DNA of 64,000 nucleotides from Pseudomonadota bacterium. GTDB taxonomy: Bacteria > Pseudomonadota > Alphaproteobacteria > Sphingomonadales > Sphingomonadaceae. The number at the start of each line of letters is the position of its first letter. Position 1 is the stretch's first letter. This document shows, piece by piece, positions 34,712-43,905 of the stretch. The notes below the pieces were generated by a model. The model saw only the letters and a list, made by a program, of their open reading frames with translations. It was not told where the DNA came from and ran no database searches. The stretch lies in contig JAIUPN010000013.1 of the NCBI GenBank assembly GCA_020160755.1, positions 1 through 64,000 on the forward strand, in the 5' to 3' direction. The translations under genes were made by a program, and so were the position numbers.

Positions 34712-35328
34712 GTCCCGGCGCGACGATGGAGCTCGTCTATGCCGAGCTCAAGGCGAAGGTGATGCGCGGCGACTTCGCGCCGGGGGAGCGGCTCGAACCC
34801 GCGCAGCTTGCGAGGATAATTGGCGTCAGCCCGACGCCGGTCCGCGATGCCCTCTACCGCCTTTCCGGCGAAAGGCTGCTCGAAGCCTGGCGTCACGAAG
34901 GGTTCCGGCAACCGATACTGGCCGAAGCGGACCTCCACGACCTTTATGCCTGGGGCGCGTCGCTTCTGGCGCTGGCGCTCGAGGGGCAGCCGCCCGACCC
35001 GCATATCCCGCAGCGTTCGTTCAGCGACTCAGGCGCTGGCGACTATCCAGAGCGGGTTGCGGCGCTGTTTCGGTCGATCGCCTGGACCAACTCTAATCGA
35101 GAACTTCGATTTGCGACGGTGAGTTTGATCGAACGATGCCATGTGTTCCGGGCCGCCGAAGCACGCGTCGACCGGCGGTGCGACGCTGCGATCATCGCGA
35201 TGGACGATGATTTTCGTTTCGGGCGCTGGAGCGCCTTGCGCAGCAAAATCACGCGTTTCCATCGCCGCCGTATCCTTCTCGCAGGCCGCGTCGTGGCGGA
35301 ACTCAGGCCGCGCGAAGAGTCGCTCTAG
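34708..35328 (+). CDS. GntR-family transcriptional regulator
   Basis: A 206-residue protein with an N-terminal winged helix: MELVYAELKAKVMRGDFAPG, then QLARIIGVSPTPVRDALYRL. The C-terminal half is helical, shorter than a full FCD domain. Its ATG overlaps the PhyH stop. It lies about 100 bases before the lasso precursor and is likely a local regulator of the biosynthetic genes. Confidence 0.82.
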   Translation: MSPGATMELVYAELKAKVMRGDFAPGERLEPAQLARIIGVSPTPVRDALYRLSGERLLEAWRHEGFRQPILAEADLHDLYAWGASLLALALEGQPPDPHIPQRSFSDSGAGDYPERVAALFRSIAWTNSNRELRFATVSLIERCHVFRAAEARVDRRCDAAIIAMDDDFRFGRWSALRSKITRFHRRRILLAGRVVAELRPREESL

Positions 35329-35429
35329 AATATATTCGACGCATTTGGGCCGTATAAAATTCCTATATGAACGAAGGAGCATAGCCTTGGCCGTGTCGCA
35401 ATTCCGCGACATTGACGAAGGAGGGTCCC

Positions 35430-35564
35430 ATGGACCGCAATGACATTGTCGAAGACGGCATCGAGGAACTGGGCGTCGCGAGCATCGAGACGCGCGGCTC
35501 GCTCATCTACGTCGCCGAAATCGGCGGCTTCGAACGGCTCGTTCCGGCCATCCTGGCTGACTGA
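35430..35564 (+). CDS. Lasso peptide precursor
   Basis: A 44-residue precursor. The leader ends GVASIETRG-, with the required Thr21 at position -2. The core starts at Gly23 and has 22 residues. It opens GSLIYVAE, so an isopeptide bond from Gly1 to Glu8 would give an 8-residue ring, and the tail starts IGGFERLV and ends ILAD. The leader ending resembles those of astexin- and xanthomonin-type precursors. A very strong GAAGGAGGG site lies 4 bases before the ATG. The B and C genes follow at once. Only one precursor is seen. Core and ring size are inferred from pattern. Confidence 0.88.
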   Translation: MDRNDIVEDGIEELGVASIETRGSLIYVAEIGGFERLVPAILAD

Positions 35565-35608
35565 AGGCCGGGGAGGGCGCGGCACATCGCCGCGCCCTCC
35601 ACTTGCTC

Positions 35609-36259
35609 ATGACCTATCAGCTTCGACCTGGGCTTTCCTTTGGCTTCATCGGCGAACGCGCCGTTCTGCTCGACCTCGACATCGACCGCTATTTTCTAAT
35701 CAAGGCCGAGGCCGCCCAGGCTCTGCGGGACCTGATGGTTGGGGCCATTGATGCCGGCACCTACCATCGTCTTCCCCGGCCCGGGGGGCGACCACTGCTG
35801 GTCGAGGGAGACAACGGGATCGATCCCGTGGAGGCCGCGCTGCCCGGTTCAAGTGTCCTCGAGACGGAAGGGCGTGAGCCGGCCCATCTTCCATTTCACC
35901 ATGCCCTGCGCGCGCAACTGGAGGCGAGCGTCAGCTTGCCGATATTGGGCATCAAGCGCAGTATCGCGGCATGGCGCCGGGCGCGCCCGGTGGATATCGG
36001 GCGGCACTTCTCGAGCGAAACAGAGGACGTCGCGCGCGCCTTTGCCCTTCGGCGTGCCACCGTCCCAATCCGCCGAGGCTGCGTTCCGGACTCGCTCGCC
36101 CTGATGCGCCTCCTCTGGCGAAAGGGCCTCGACGCCGACCTCTATTTCGGCGTTCGCCTCGATCCTTTCGCCGCGCATTGCTGGGTGCAGGCCGAAGATT
36201 ATCTGTTGTCCGATCCGCTGGCGAATGTCCTCAGTTTCACACCGGTGTTCAGGCTGTGA
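35609..36259 (+). CDS. Lasso peptide B protein (fused RRE and leader peptidase)
   Basis: Removes the leader from the lasso precursor. 216 residues. Residues about 1-85 form a PqqD-like recognition element (LRPGLSFGFIGERAVLLDLD). Residues about 100-216 form the transglutaminase-like protease with Cys158 (RRGCVPDSLAL), His190 (FAAHCW) and Asp202 (LSDPL). A TTG at 35603 is an alternative start. The cyclase start overlaps its stop as GTGA. Confidence 0.88.
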   Translation: MTYQLRPGLSFGFIGERAVLLDLDIDRYFLIKAEAAQALRDLMVGAIDAGTYHRLPRPGGRPLLVEGDNGIDPVEAALPGSSVLETEGREPAHLPFHHALRAQLEASVSLPILGIKRSIAAWRRARPVDIGRHFSSETEDVARAFALRRATVPIRRGCVPDSLALMRLLWRKGLDADLYFGVRLDPFAAHCWVQAEDYLLSDPLANVLSFTPVFRL

Positions 36260-37956
36260 CTTTGCGGATCGCCTTTGACGCGCGCGCGGACCTACAACCG
36301 GATGCCGGCGGGGGGCTCCACGAGATCGCGCGGCTGGGCCGTGTCCGACTGCTGAGCGACGCGGCGATAGAGCTTTCGAAAAAGGGCAACACGCTTCTGT
36401 TCGGCTGGGCGTTCCGCCGCTCGGACAATCGCGCCTGCCAGGAGCTCCGTGATGACGAAGCCCGTGAGATCGAAGTGCGCGGCGCTGATTGGGCCGTCAG
36501 AAATCTGTGGGGCAATTATCTTCTGGCCTGGCTGGAGCCGGCGGGCGAGGTGCATGTCCTGCGATCGCCGGTGACGGGACCCGCGCTCTTTTTCGCCGAA
36601 GACGGCGCCTGCGCATTTTCGCACCTCGACATTGGCAAGGCGATGGGGCTTCCCCTCGACAGGCTCGATCCCGCGGCGATCGATGCACAGCTTCGTTTCC
36701 CCATCCTGCGCGGCCCGGCAACCGGGATCGCCGGTGTGAGCGAGCTTCTCGCCGGCGAAACTCTGGCGATGGGTCCGCCCGCGGTCGTTCGCCAAGCCTG
36801 GTCGCCATGGTCCTTCACCGTGCGACCACCGGTCGAGGCCTCGCTCGACGAGCTGCGCCGACATGTCATGTCGGCGGTTGGCGCATGGTCGACGCGGTTT
36901 GAGCGCGCCCAGCTCGAGCTCTCGGGAGGCCTCGATTCCTCGATCGTCGCCGCCTCGCTTGCGCGGACGCGTGCGACGTGGCGCGCGGTGACGCTGGTGA
37001 CGCGGCGTCCCGATGGCGACGAGCGCCGCTATGCCCATGCGGTCGCCGATCACGCCCACATAGCGCTTCTCGAAATATTGCTGAACAAGGCTCCGCCGGA
37101 CCCGCTTGCCGCGCTCGGCGAACCGCGCGTCAGGCCCGGCGGCTTCGGGCTGATCGACGAGAGCGATATCAAGCTACGCGAAGCGGCTGAGAGCTATGGT
37201 GCGGGCGCGATATTCACCGGCGTCGGCGGCGATAATCTTTTCGGCTATATCATCTCCGCGGCCCCGGTGGTCGACGCGCTGCGCTTTGCCGGGATCGGCG
37301 CGGCCTGGCGAGCGGCCTCCGACCTTGGGCGCCTCACCAACACCCATATGCTCGACGCATGGCGCTTCGCTATCAGGCGCCTTCTGAAGCAGCCTCCGCC
37401 CTGGCCGCGCGATGAGCGGTTCCTGGCTAGCCGTCACGCTTCGACGAAACCCGAACACCCCTGGTTTGCCGATGCGTCCGCCGCCAGCGAAGGGCAGCGT
37501 GCCTATGTCGGCATGTTGATGCGCATCCTGCCCTTTCTCGACGGTTATGACCGCTCTTTTCATGTGCCTGTGATCGCGCCGCTGCTTTCGCAGCCATTGG
37601 TTGAATACGGCCTCGGTATTCCGGTCTGGCAATGGTCGGCTGGCGGGCACGATCGCTCGCTAGCGCGTAAGGCTTTCGCCAACGATCTTCCGGCGCTTGT
37701 TTTACAGCGCCGAACGAAGGGAGGGCTCGAATCGCTGTTTGTGCCGGCCTATGATCGAAACCGCGCGCATCTGCGCGACTTTTTGCAGGAAGGACTGCTA
37801 GCGGCGTTCGGCATCATCGATTGTGATGCCATTGGCACCGCGACCGCGCGCCCCGCCGGCGCGCTCGACAATGACTATGTTCGCATATTGCAACTCGTCG
37901 ACATGGAGAGATGGGCGCGTTCGATTGCAGAAGCGCCGGCCTCTGGCGGCCAATAG
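36256..37956 (+). CDS. Lasso cyclase (asparagine synthase-like, McjC family)
   Basis: Adenylates the ring-forming acid of the core and closes the macrolactam. 566 residues from a GTG overlapping the B gene stop. The N-terminal part resembles the glutaminase domain of AsnB but has no Cys2. The ATP pyrophosphatase loop SGGLDSS is at 223-229, and FTGVGGDNLFGY is the second conserved segment. No ABC exporter gene follows, as is common in clusters with an isopeptidase. It ends in a long hairpin shared with the facing operon. Confidence 0.9.
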   Translation: MTLRIAFDARADLQPDAGGGLHEIARLGRVRLLSDAAIELSKKGNTLLFGWAFRRSDNRACQELRDDEAREIEVRGADWAVRNLWGNYLLAWLEPAGEVHVLRSPVTGPALFFAEDGACAFSHLDIGKAMGLPLDRLDPAAIDAQLRFPILRGPATGIAGVSELLAGETLAMGPPAVVRQAWSPWSFTVRPPVEASLDELRRHVMSAVGAWSTRFERAQLELSGGLDSSIVAASLARTRATWRAVTLVTRRPDGDERRYAHAVADHAHIALLEILLNKAPPDPLAALGEPRVRPGGFGLIDESDIKLREAAESYGAGAIFTGVGGDNLFGYIISAAPVVDALRFAGIGAAWRAASDLGRLTNTHMLDAWRFAIRRLLKQPPPWPRDERFLASRHASTKPEHPWFADASAASEGQRAYVGMLMRILPFLDGYDRSFHVPVIAPLLSQPLVEYGLGIPVWQWSAGGHDRSLARKAFANDLPALVLQRRTKGGLESLFVPAYDRNRAHLRDFLQEGLLAAFGIIDCDAIGTATARPAGALDNDYVRILQLVDMERWARSIAEAPASGGQ

Positions 37957-37958
37957 CC

Positions 37959-37995
37959 CGTGCCGGACGTCCGCCGGGAACGGACGCCCGGCACG
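37959..37995. terminator. Long hairpin between convergent lasso operons
   Basis: A 15-base stem with one mismatch: 37959-37973 pairs with 37981-37995 around the loop CCGGGAA. It starts just after the cyclase stop and ends just before the isopeptidase stop, so it can act on both strands. There is no T-run; it may stop convergent transcription or protect both 3' ends. Confidence 0.65.
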
Positions 37996-37998
37996 AAC

Positions 37999-39954
37999 CT
38001 ATGGCGCGGGATGTTGCAAGGGATGCCCCGCGCGCAATGCGCGCCAGCGCGCATATCGAGCCTGCTTTTGAGGGTTTGGATCCTCGAAATCCGCCAGCCA
38101 GAATTTATACCAGTCGAGGTTGCGCGCATTGACCGCATATTGATGCACAGGTTGGGTCTTGATGTGAGGCTCGTCGGCAAAGACGAAGAGCTCGGCGGGC
38201 TTTCCGGCCCGTTTGAGGCGCGTGTGAAACTCGATGACCAATCTGGCCTCGGCTTCGGGAAGTTGCATCAGGAGCGGGGTGTCGAGCGCGGCGGCATCGC
38301 TTGTCGCCGAAAGTCGCTTCCAGCCCTCGGGATCGGTGTCGGGATCCCCGAGGGCCCAACGGTTCGCCAGCGTGTCGGGTATACCGCTGCCGGGCAGCGC
38401 ATTGGCCCAATAGAAATGGGGTTCGAACTGCGCCGACGAGAGCGTCGCGGCGGCGAAGCGATCCGACTTGCGGATCGCGCAAAGGGCGACCTGCGATCCG
38501 AAGCTGAGGCCGCCAATGCCGACATGCCGGGGATCGACGACGCGGTCCGCGGCGAGCGTATCGATGGCGGCGGAGATGCCCGAAAGCGCTAAATCATATT
38601 CTGCCTCCGCCTTGGAGAATTTGCCCTGGGCCTTTCGAATGCAGAGAACCGCGATCCCGGCGTCCGTGAGGGGCAGCATCGGGATCTCGTCGCCGACCCC
38701 GCCCTTCAAAAAGCCGTCGCAGTGGTAATATTGAATCACCAGCGGGACGGGGGGCGCGGTGCGTGCGGGGCGCAGGAGGATGCCGGTGAATTTTTGCCCA
38801 CCGGCGATCGACCAGGACATAGGCGTGGCCTTCGTGGCGATCTTGCGCCGCAAATCAGCATTGGGGTCCGCCAATAATTTCCGTGCTCCGCCGTCATAGT
38901 CGATGCGAACGAGGCTGGGCGGCGAGATGGCCGAAGCCTCGGCGCAGACAAGGAAGGCGGACCCGATCGCGCAGCGCTCGGGATTGAACGGCGAGAAGGG
39001 CGCCCCTTCTGTGATCGCGAGCCGTTCAGGCACTTTGCCATTCAGACGCCACACCGAAATCGTCTCTTCGGATCCCGGACTGGCCTCGAAGAGCAAAAGC
39101 GCTTTGCCGTCGGGGCGCCAGCCAAGTGCGCGGAGCCGGGGGGACGCACAGGCCGCGATATCGCATTCGAGAGGTGGCTGACTGGGCTGCGACACTGCAA
39201 CCCGGGTCTTGCCGCTATCGCGAACGATCCTTGCTTCCGCGCCATTGGGGGCGATGACATGCTGCCCGATCGTCGATGTTCGCGGCATCGAACGATGGGG
39301 ATTGCCGGTCCCTCCGACCTCGGCCGATTTTTCCGTCAGCGGCGTGTCCGCGAGGAGGCGTACGCGTTCGAACCATCCTCCCCGTAGCCGCTGCATGACC
39401 CGCTTCCCGTCGACGATCGCGCCGCCGGCGAACGGCTGCATGACATCGACCGTTGGATCGACGAGGACCCCCTCATCATAGGCTCGTTTTTCCGCCGCCG
39501 CGATTTGGGTTCGCGTCGCGCCGACATGATAGATGACGCGGCGACCATCGTCCGCCAACCGGAAATCGACGATGTCGGCAGGATCGGAAATCGCGAGCCG
39601 GGCCTTGCCGCCCATGCGCCACGACCACACGCCGACCGCGCCGTCCTGCATCGCAAGAAAGTGGAAGCCTTTCGAATCCGCGTCCCATATGGGCGCATTC
39701 TCGATCAGCGTGCCGGCAAAGCTGAACCTCGCCGCGCCTCCATCCGCGACGCGGCGATGGTCGCCGCCATTGACCCCAACGATATGCCAGCCAAGTGCAA
39801 CGCGGTTTTCGGCCACCGAAGGCTCGCTCACACGATAGGCAGCCCAGCGGCCGTCGGGCGATATGGTGACGCCGCTGATGTCGCGTGTCGCCACAATATC
39901 CTCGACGGTGACGAGCGGCGTGGCGGCGGCCATCGCCGCCGCCAGCATCACCAT
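37999..39954 (-). CDS. atxE: Lasso peptide isopeptidase (prolyl oligopeptidase family)
   Basis: Cleaves the isopeptide ring of the cognate lasso peptide in the periplasm. 651 residues with a short signal region, a beta-propeller-like N-terminal part (about 20-380) and an alpha/beta hydrolase part. The nucleophile is Ser484 in GIGGLSFGSQ and the His is His597 in ADEPHIK. Where relatives usually have the catalytic Asp (A-D-S-E pattern), this protein reads LPEAEA, so Glu567 may take its place. It overlaps the receptor gene start-to-stop and faces the biosynthetic operon. Confidence 0.86.
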   Translation of the reverse strand: MVMLAAAMAAATPLVTVEDIVATRDISGVTISPDGRWAAYRVSEPSVAENRVALGWHIVGVNGGDHRRVADGGAARFSFAGTLIENAPIWDADSKGFHFLAMQDGAVGVWSWRMGGKARLAISDPADIVDFRLADDGRRVIYHVGATRTQIAAAEKRAYDEGVLVDPTVDVMQPFAGGAIVDGKRVMQRLRGGWFERVRLLADTPLTEKSAEVGGTGNPHRSMPRTSTIGQHVIAPNGAEARIVRDSGKTRVAVSQPSQPPLECDIAACASPRLRALGWRPDGKALLLFEASPGSEETISVWRLNGKVPERLAITEGAPFSPFNPERCAIGSAFLVCAEASAISPPSLVRIDYDGGARKLLADPNADLRRKIATKATPMSWSIAGGQKFTGILLRPARTAPPVPLVIQYYHCDGFLKGGVGDEIPMLPLTDAGIAVLCIRKAQGKFSKAEAEYDLALSGISAAIDTLAADRVVDPRHVGIGGLSFGSQVALCAIRKSDRFAAATLSSAQFEPHFYWANALPGSGIPDTLANRWALGDPDTDPEGWKRLSATSDAAALDTPLLMQLPEAEARLVIEFHTRLKRAGKPAELFVFADEPHIKTQPVHQYAVNARNLDWYKFWLADFEDPNPQKQARYARWRALRAGHPLQHPAP

Positions 39955-42884
39955 GTTACGATCCCCTGCAGCGCGATCGTTCGCCCTACAGCGCTCGCCT
40001 GCTCGGGGTCATAGCCGAGTACCGAGGTCGCCGTTCTGAAAAGGACATAAGGCGGGTCCCGATCGAAGAGATTGTTGACGTTGAGTGCCAGGCGGAAGGC
40101 TCGCCCACCTGGAGCGCCAGCGATGCGCGCGCCGAGCTGGAGGTCGAATGTCGTCCAGCTCTTCACCTTTTCGGCAGGCGTCGCGGTCTGGTTGCGATAA
40201 CCCGACATATGGAGCAGCGACAGCCCGCCGTCGAAGGGCCCCGCCTCGAAGCCGAGGCGACCGCGCAGGCGGAGCTTCACGGGATTGCCAAGCGTCCCGA
40301 CCGCGTTGATCGCTGGCGCGGAGCGCGTGACCTGCTGGTCGATGCTGAACAGGCGAGATCCGCCCAGCGAAAGCGTGAGCGCGCCATTCGGAATGGAATG
40401 GCGGTAGGAAGCGTCGAAATCCAGGCCGCGGATCGTCACCCGCGACAGGTTGAAAGTTCGCGCATCGGCGATGACCTCGATATCCGAAGCTTGGACACCG
40501 AGCGGATTTCTGAGGTTCGGATTTGCGAAATAGGCAGCGACCTCCGCCGGGTCGGGCGTCTCGTCGACAAGCTCGCCATAGACATCCCGCCGTGCGAGGA
40601 AGTTGAAAATATCGAAGGAGGCGCTCGCGATACGGTCGCGATAGGCAATGTCGAACCAGGTGGCTGAAAGCCTCAACCCCGGCAGGGCGACGGGTTCGAG
40701 GTCGACGCCCGCCGTCCAGCTCGTCGCCTTCTCGGGGCCAAGGTCGGGACGGAAACCAAGTAGCGCGAGCGCCAGCGTCTGGCCGGTCGGCGATTGAGGA
40801 TCGGGCAGATAGACGGGCTGGTAGGTCGCATTGGCGGCGCCGACCAGTTCGGTGAAGAAGGGTGCCCTGAAGGAATGGCCATAGGAGGCCCGGACCACCA
40901 CGCCCCGAACGGGCGTCCAGCGCAGACCCAGCTTGGGGTTGCTCGTGCTGCCGACGTCCGAATAATCCTCATGGCGTCCGGCGAGCGACAGCTGCAGCGC
41001 ACCCGGGAGGCTCGTCCCTGCATCGAAGATGGGAATTACCAACTCGCCATAAAGGGCTCGAACCGTGCGCTTGCCCGGAAGCCCGGGCAGGCGCGAGGTG
41101 GTTGTGCTGTTACCGAAGAGGTCAAAGACCGACGTATAGTCGAGGCGTTCGCCGCGAATCTCGGCGCCGGCGGCGAGTTTCACTGTGCCGGCGGGAAGAT
41201 CGAACAAACTGCCGTCCGCGCGCAGAGCCGCCGTCCAGACTCGCGAGCGCACCCGCGAGACAAGGCCGCCGCGAAGTCTGTCGACAAGCGCCGGATCATT
41301 GACCGCGCCGTCTCCGAACACGTTCAGCGCTGTTGCCGGGTCGGATAATACGAGCGCCTCGGAGCGGCGCGTGATGTGGATGATATTGATGTCGTCGGCG
41401 CGCTCGCGCTGCAGGCCGTAGCCGCCGCTGATCTCGAGCGACCAGTCGCCAACATTGGCGCGTGCCCCGCCTGAGAGGTTGAGGGCGCGCGCTCTACCGC
41501 GCGCGCCCTCGGGACCGAAATCGGCCGACGGGTCGTAGAATACCGTGATCGGCTGACCGGTGCCGATCGGATCGACATAATAGGGATTGGCGCTCGTGAC
41601 GGTGACGGGAACGGGTCCGAACCGGCGCTGGTTCACACGGTAACGCCTGTCCGCATAGAGACCCCGCGCAAAAAGGGTGATCGCCCCGATCTCCTGTTCG
41701 GCTGAGGCATAGAAGCTGAGGCTGCGTTGGCGCGGCAGGATGTCGACGAGCCGCTGCGCGTCGGCGCGATTGAAGCTCCCCTCGATCAGATCGGCCGCGG
41801 TGAGGCCCCGCCCGTCCTGTCCAGGGGGAATTGCGAAAACGCGGCCATTGGCGGCAAGGATCGTCCCGGGATTGGCGAAATTCGACCGAAGGTCGGGGCC
41901 GCCTACGGGGCGCAGATCTTCGCTGGTGAAGCGCCGCTTCGTTGCGGGCAGGTTGCCGCGGCTGTAATATTCGGCGGCGAGTACGAGGTGACCGCTGTTC
42001 CATTTTTTGCCGAGCAGCTGGGCGATCTGCATCTCGCTGAAATCGCCGTCCGCCGTCCCGGCTCGCATGCGCGTCTCCGCACCTTCGAAGCGATTGCGGA
42101 AGCGAAGATTGACGACGCCTGCTACCGCGTCCGAACCGTAAATGGCCGACGCCCCGTCGGTCAGTATCTCGATACGGTCGATCGCGGACGAGGGGATCAA
42201 GGAGAGATCGGTAAACGCACCCCAGGCACCGCCCATGGCCGGGCGAACGCCGTCGAACAGGGTGAGCGTAGAGGCGCTGCCAAGACCGCGCAAATTGATC
42301 CCCGACCCGAAGTTGAGATTTGTGTTCGCATTGCCTCGCGCGGTCGCGCCAAATGTCGCCTCGCCGGGGCCACCTGAAAAATTCTGCGGGATGGTTTGAA
42401 GATAGTCGGCGAGCGTCGAGCGCCCGCTCCGGTCAAGCGCATCGCGATCCACGATCGTCACGGGTGAGCCGACCGGACCGGCTCCGCGAATGCGCGTACC
42501 GGTGACGATAATCTGGGCATCATCACTCTGCTCGGTCCCGCGAGTTGCCCAACGTTCGGCGAACTTGTCGCCCTTTCCCTCGCGAATGACGAGCGTACCG
42601 TCCACGCTTTCGGCGACCAGTCCGGTGCCGGCCAGAAGCTGCGCCAGGGCCGCATCGGCGGTGAAGGTACCGCTGACCCGGGCGCTTTTTTTGCGCGCCA
42701 CAATCTCGGAATTGGCGATGACGTCCCGGCCCGAAAGCTCGGAATATTGCCGCAAGGCGTCCGCCAGATCCTGCGGCGCGATGTCATAGCTTTGTTGGCC
42801 CGTCTCAGCCGAGGCGGCGGGCACTGAAAGCCCAATCGTCGCAGCCGTCGAAGCCAGTATCGCTGCCAGAAGTCTCACTCTCAT
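39948..42884 (-). CDS. TonB-dependent receptor with STN domain
   Basis: A 978-residue outer-membrane transducer. Signal peptide about 1-28, then an STN domain (YDIAPQDLADALRQYSELSG, about 35-105) that contacts FecR. Next come a plug (IIVTGTRIRG as the start) and a large beta-barrel ending in an aromatic-rich strand. GGGAGGGAAAG precedes the ATG. Position between fecR and the isopeptidase gene indicates that it imports the lasso peptide or a similar ligand and signals its presence. Confidence 0.9.
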   Translation of the reverse strand: MRVRLLAAILASTAATIGLSVPAASAETGQQSYDIAPQDLADALRQYSELSGRDVIANSEIVARKKSARVSGTFTADAALAQLLAGTGLVAESVDGTLVIREGKGDKFAERWATRGTEQSDDAQIIVTGTRIRGAGPVGSPVTIVDRDALDRSGRSTLADYLQTIPQNFSGGPGEATFGATARGNANTNLNFGSGINLRGLGSASTLTLFDGVRPAMGGAWGAFTDLSLIPSSAIDRIEILTDGASAIYGSDAVAGVVNLRFRNRFEGAETRMRAGTADGDFSEMQIAQLLGKKWNSGHLVLAAEYYSRGNLPATKRRFTSEDLRPVGGPDLRSNFANPGTILAANGRVFAIPPGQDGRGLTAADLIEGSFNRADAQRLVDILPRQRSLSFYASAEQEIGAITLFARGLYADRRYRVNQRRFGPVPVTVTSANPYYVDPIGTGQPITVFYDPSADFGPEGARGRARALNLSGGARANVGDWSLEISGGYGLQRERADDINIIHITRRSEALVLSDPATALNVFGDGAVNDPALVDRLRGGLVSRVRSRVWTAALRADGSLFDLPAGTVKLAAGAEIRGERLDYTSVFDLFGNSTTTSRLPGLPGKRTVRALYGELVIPIFDAGTSLPGALQLSLAGRHEDYSDVGSTSNPKLGLRWTPVRGVVVRASYGHSFRAPFFTELVGAANATYQPVYLPDPQSPTGQTLALALLGFRPDLGPEKATSWTAGVDLEPVALPGLRLSATWFDIAYRDRIASASFDIFNFLARRDVYGELVDETPDPAEVAAYFANPNLRNPLGVQASDIEVIADARTFNLSRVTIRGLDFDASYRHSIPNGALTLSLGGSRLFSIDQQVTRSAPAINAVGTLGNPVKLRLRGRLGFEAGPFDGGLSLLHMSGYRNQTATPAEKVKSWTTFDLQLGARIAGAPGGRAFRLALNVNNLFDRDPPYVLFRTATSVLGYDPEQASAVGRTIALQGIVTW

Positions 42885-42942
42885 CTTTCCCTCCCGCGCG
42901 GCCGTGATGGCCGTCTGGAAGGGCGAGACGAGGCCGGCTGAA

Positions 42943-43905
42943 TTATCCCCCCGTTTTTTTTCGGGACAAAATGATGGCTCCGCCACTCTCATGGGCCGAG
43001 AGCCCGAAAACCGCGCTGAGCTTGCGCGCGAGCGACGCGCTGTCGGTGACAACGAACCGGCCCGTGACCTCAAGCGATCCGAGCGCGGGATCGGCCAGCC
43101 GGATCGGATTGCTGTTCACCCGGTTTGCTTGATCGATGACCTCGCTGAGCGGCAATTTGTCGGCGACGACCCGAGGTGTCGGTGGGATGTTCGCCACGGG
43201 CAGCGTCATCGTCGTGTCGGGCGCCGACAGAGCGGCGGCGCCGCGCGCCAGATGAAGCGTTTCGCTGCCTCGCACCTCGACCGTGTCGCCGGGATTCAGT
43301 CTGACCGTGCGTCCGCCGGGCGCTGTCGCCCGCACATCGACCGAACCGCTGACCAGCCGGATGCTTGGGTTGGGTCGTGTCAGATCGACTTCGAAAATGG
43401 TGCCGAGTGCGACAATTTCGGATCCGCCGGCGACGACGCGAAAGGGCCGGGATGCATCGTGCGCGACGGTGAAACGGGCACGGCCGCCGGTCATGACGAC
43501 CTTTCTCTCACGTTCTGAAAATTTGGTCTCGACCTTGGCTCCGTCGAGGAGTTCAACCAAGGTGCCGTCGGCCAGCCGAACGGCTTCGCCCTCGACGGAC
43601 CGGGTCGCTATTTGCGGACTGGTCCCGGCGCGTCCGGCATACCAGGCGCCTCCGAGGGCAAGCATGACGACGAGAAGGACAGCCGTTGCCCAGCGCAACC
43701 GGTGTGACGCGGAAGGGCGCGGCGCACGCGCCCTGATCCGGTCCGCGACATTCACATCGAGCGCCGCCCAGCGTCTTTCCGCCTCGGCATAGGCGGCGGC
43801 ATTTTCGGGATCGGCCATCCAGGCATCGAACTTCGCGCGATCAACCGCCGCATCGCTCGCGCGCATGCGCGCGAACCATTTTCCCGCTTGTACCTCGCGG
43901 CTCAT
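42943..43905 (-). CDS. fecR: FecR-family anti-sigma factor
   Basis: A 320-residue inner-membrane regulator. The cytoplasmic N-terminus has WFARMRASD and a FDAWMADPENAAAYAE helix. One membrane segment follows (LRWATAVLLVVMLALGGAWY in pattern, about 69-90), then the FecR beta domain (VFGLSAH near the end is an STN-like tail). Its start overlaps the sigma gene stop (ATGA). It relays the receptor signal to the sigma factor. Confidence 0.9.
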   Translation of the reverse strand: MSREVQAGKWFARMRASDAAVDRAKFDAWMADPENAAAYAEAERRWAALDVNVADRIRARAPRPSASHRLRWATAVLLVVMLALGGAWYAGRAGTSPQIATRSVEGEAVRLADGTLVELLDGAKVETKFSERERKVVMTGGRARFTVAHDASRPFRVVAGGSEIVALGTIFEVDLTRPNPSIRLVSGSVDVRATAPGGRTVRLNPGDTVEVRGSETLHLARGAAALSAPDTTMTLPVANIPPTPRVVADKLPLSEVIDQANRVNSNPIRLADPALGSLEVTGRFVVTDSASLARKLSAVFGLSAHESGGAIILSRKKTGG

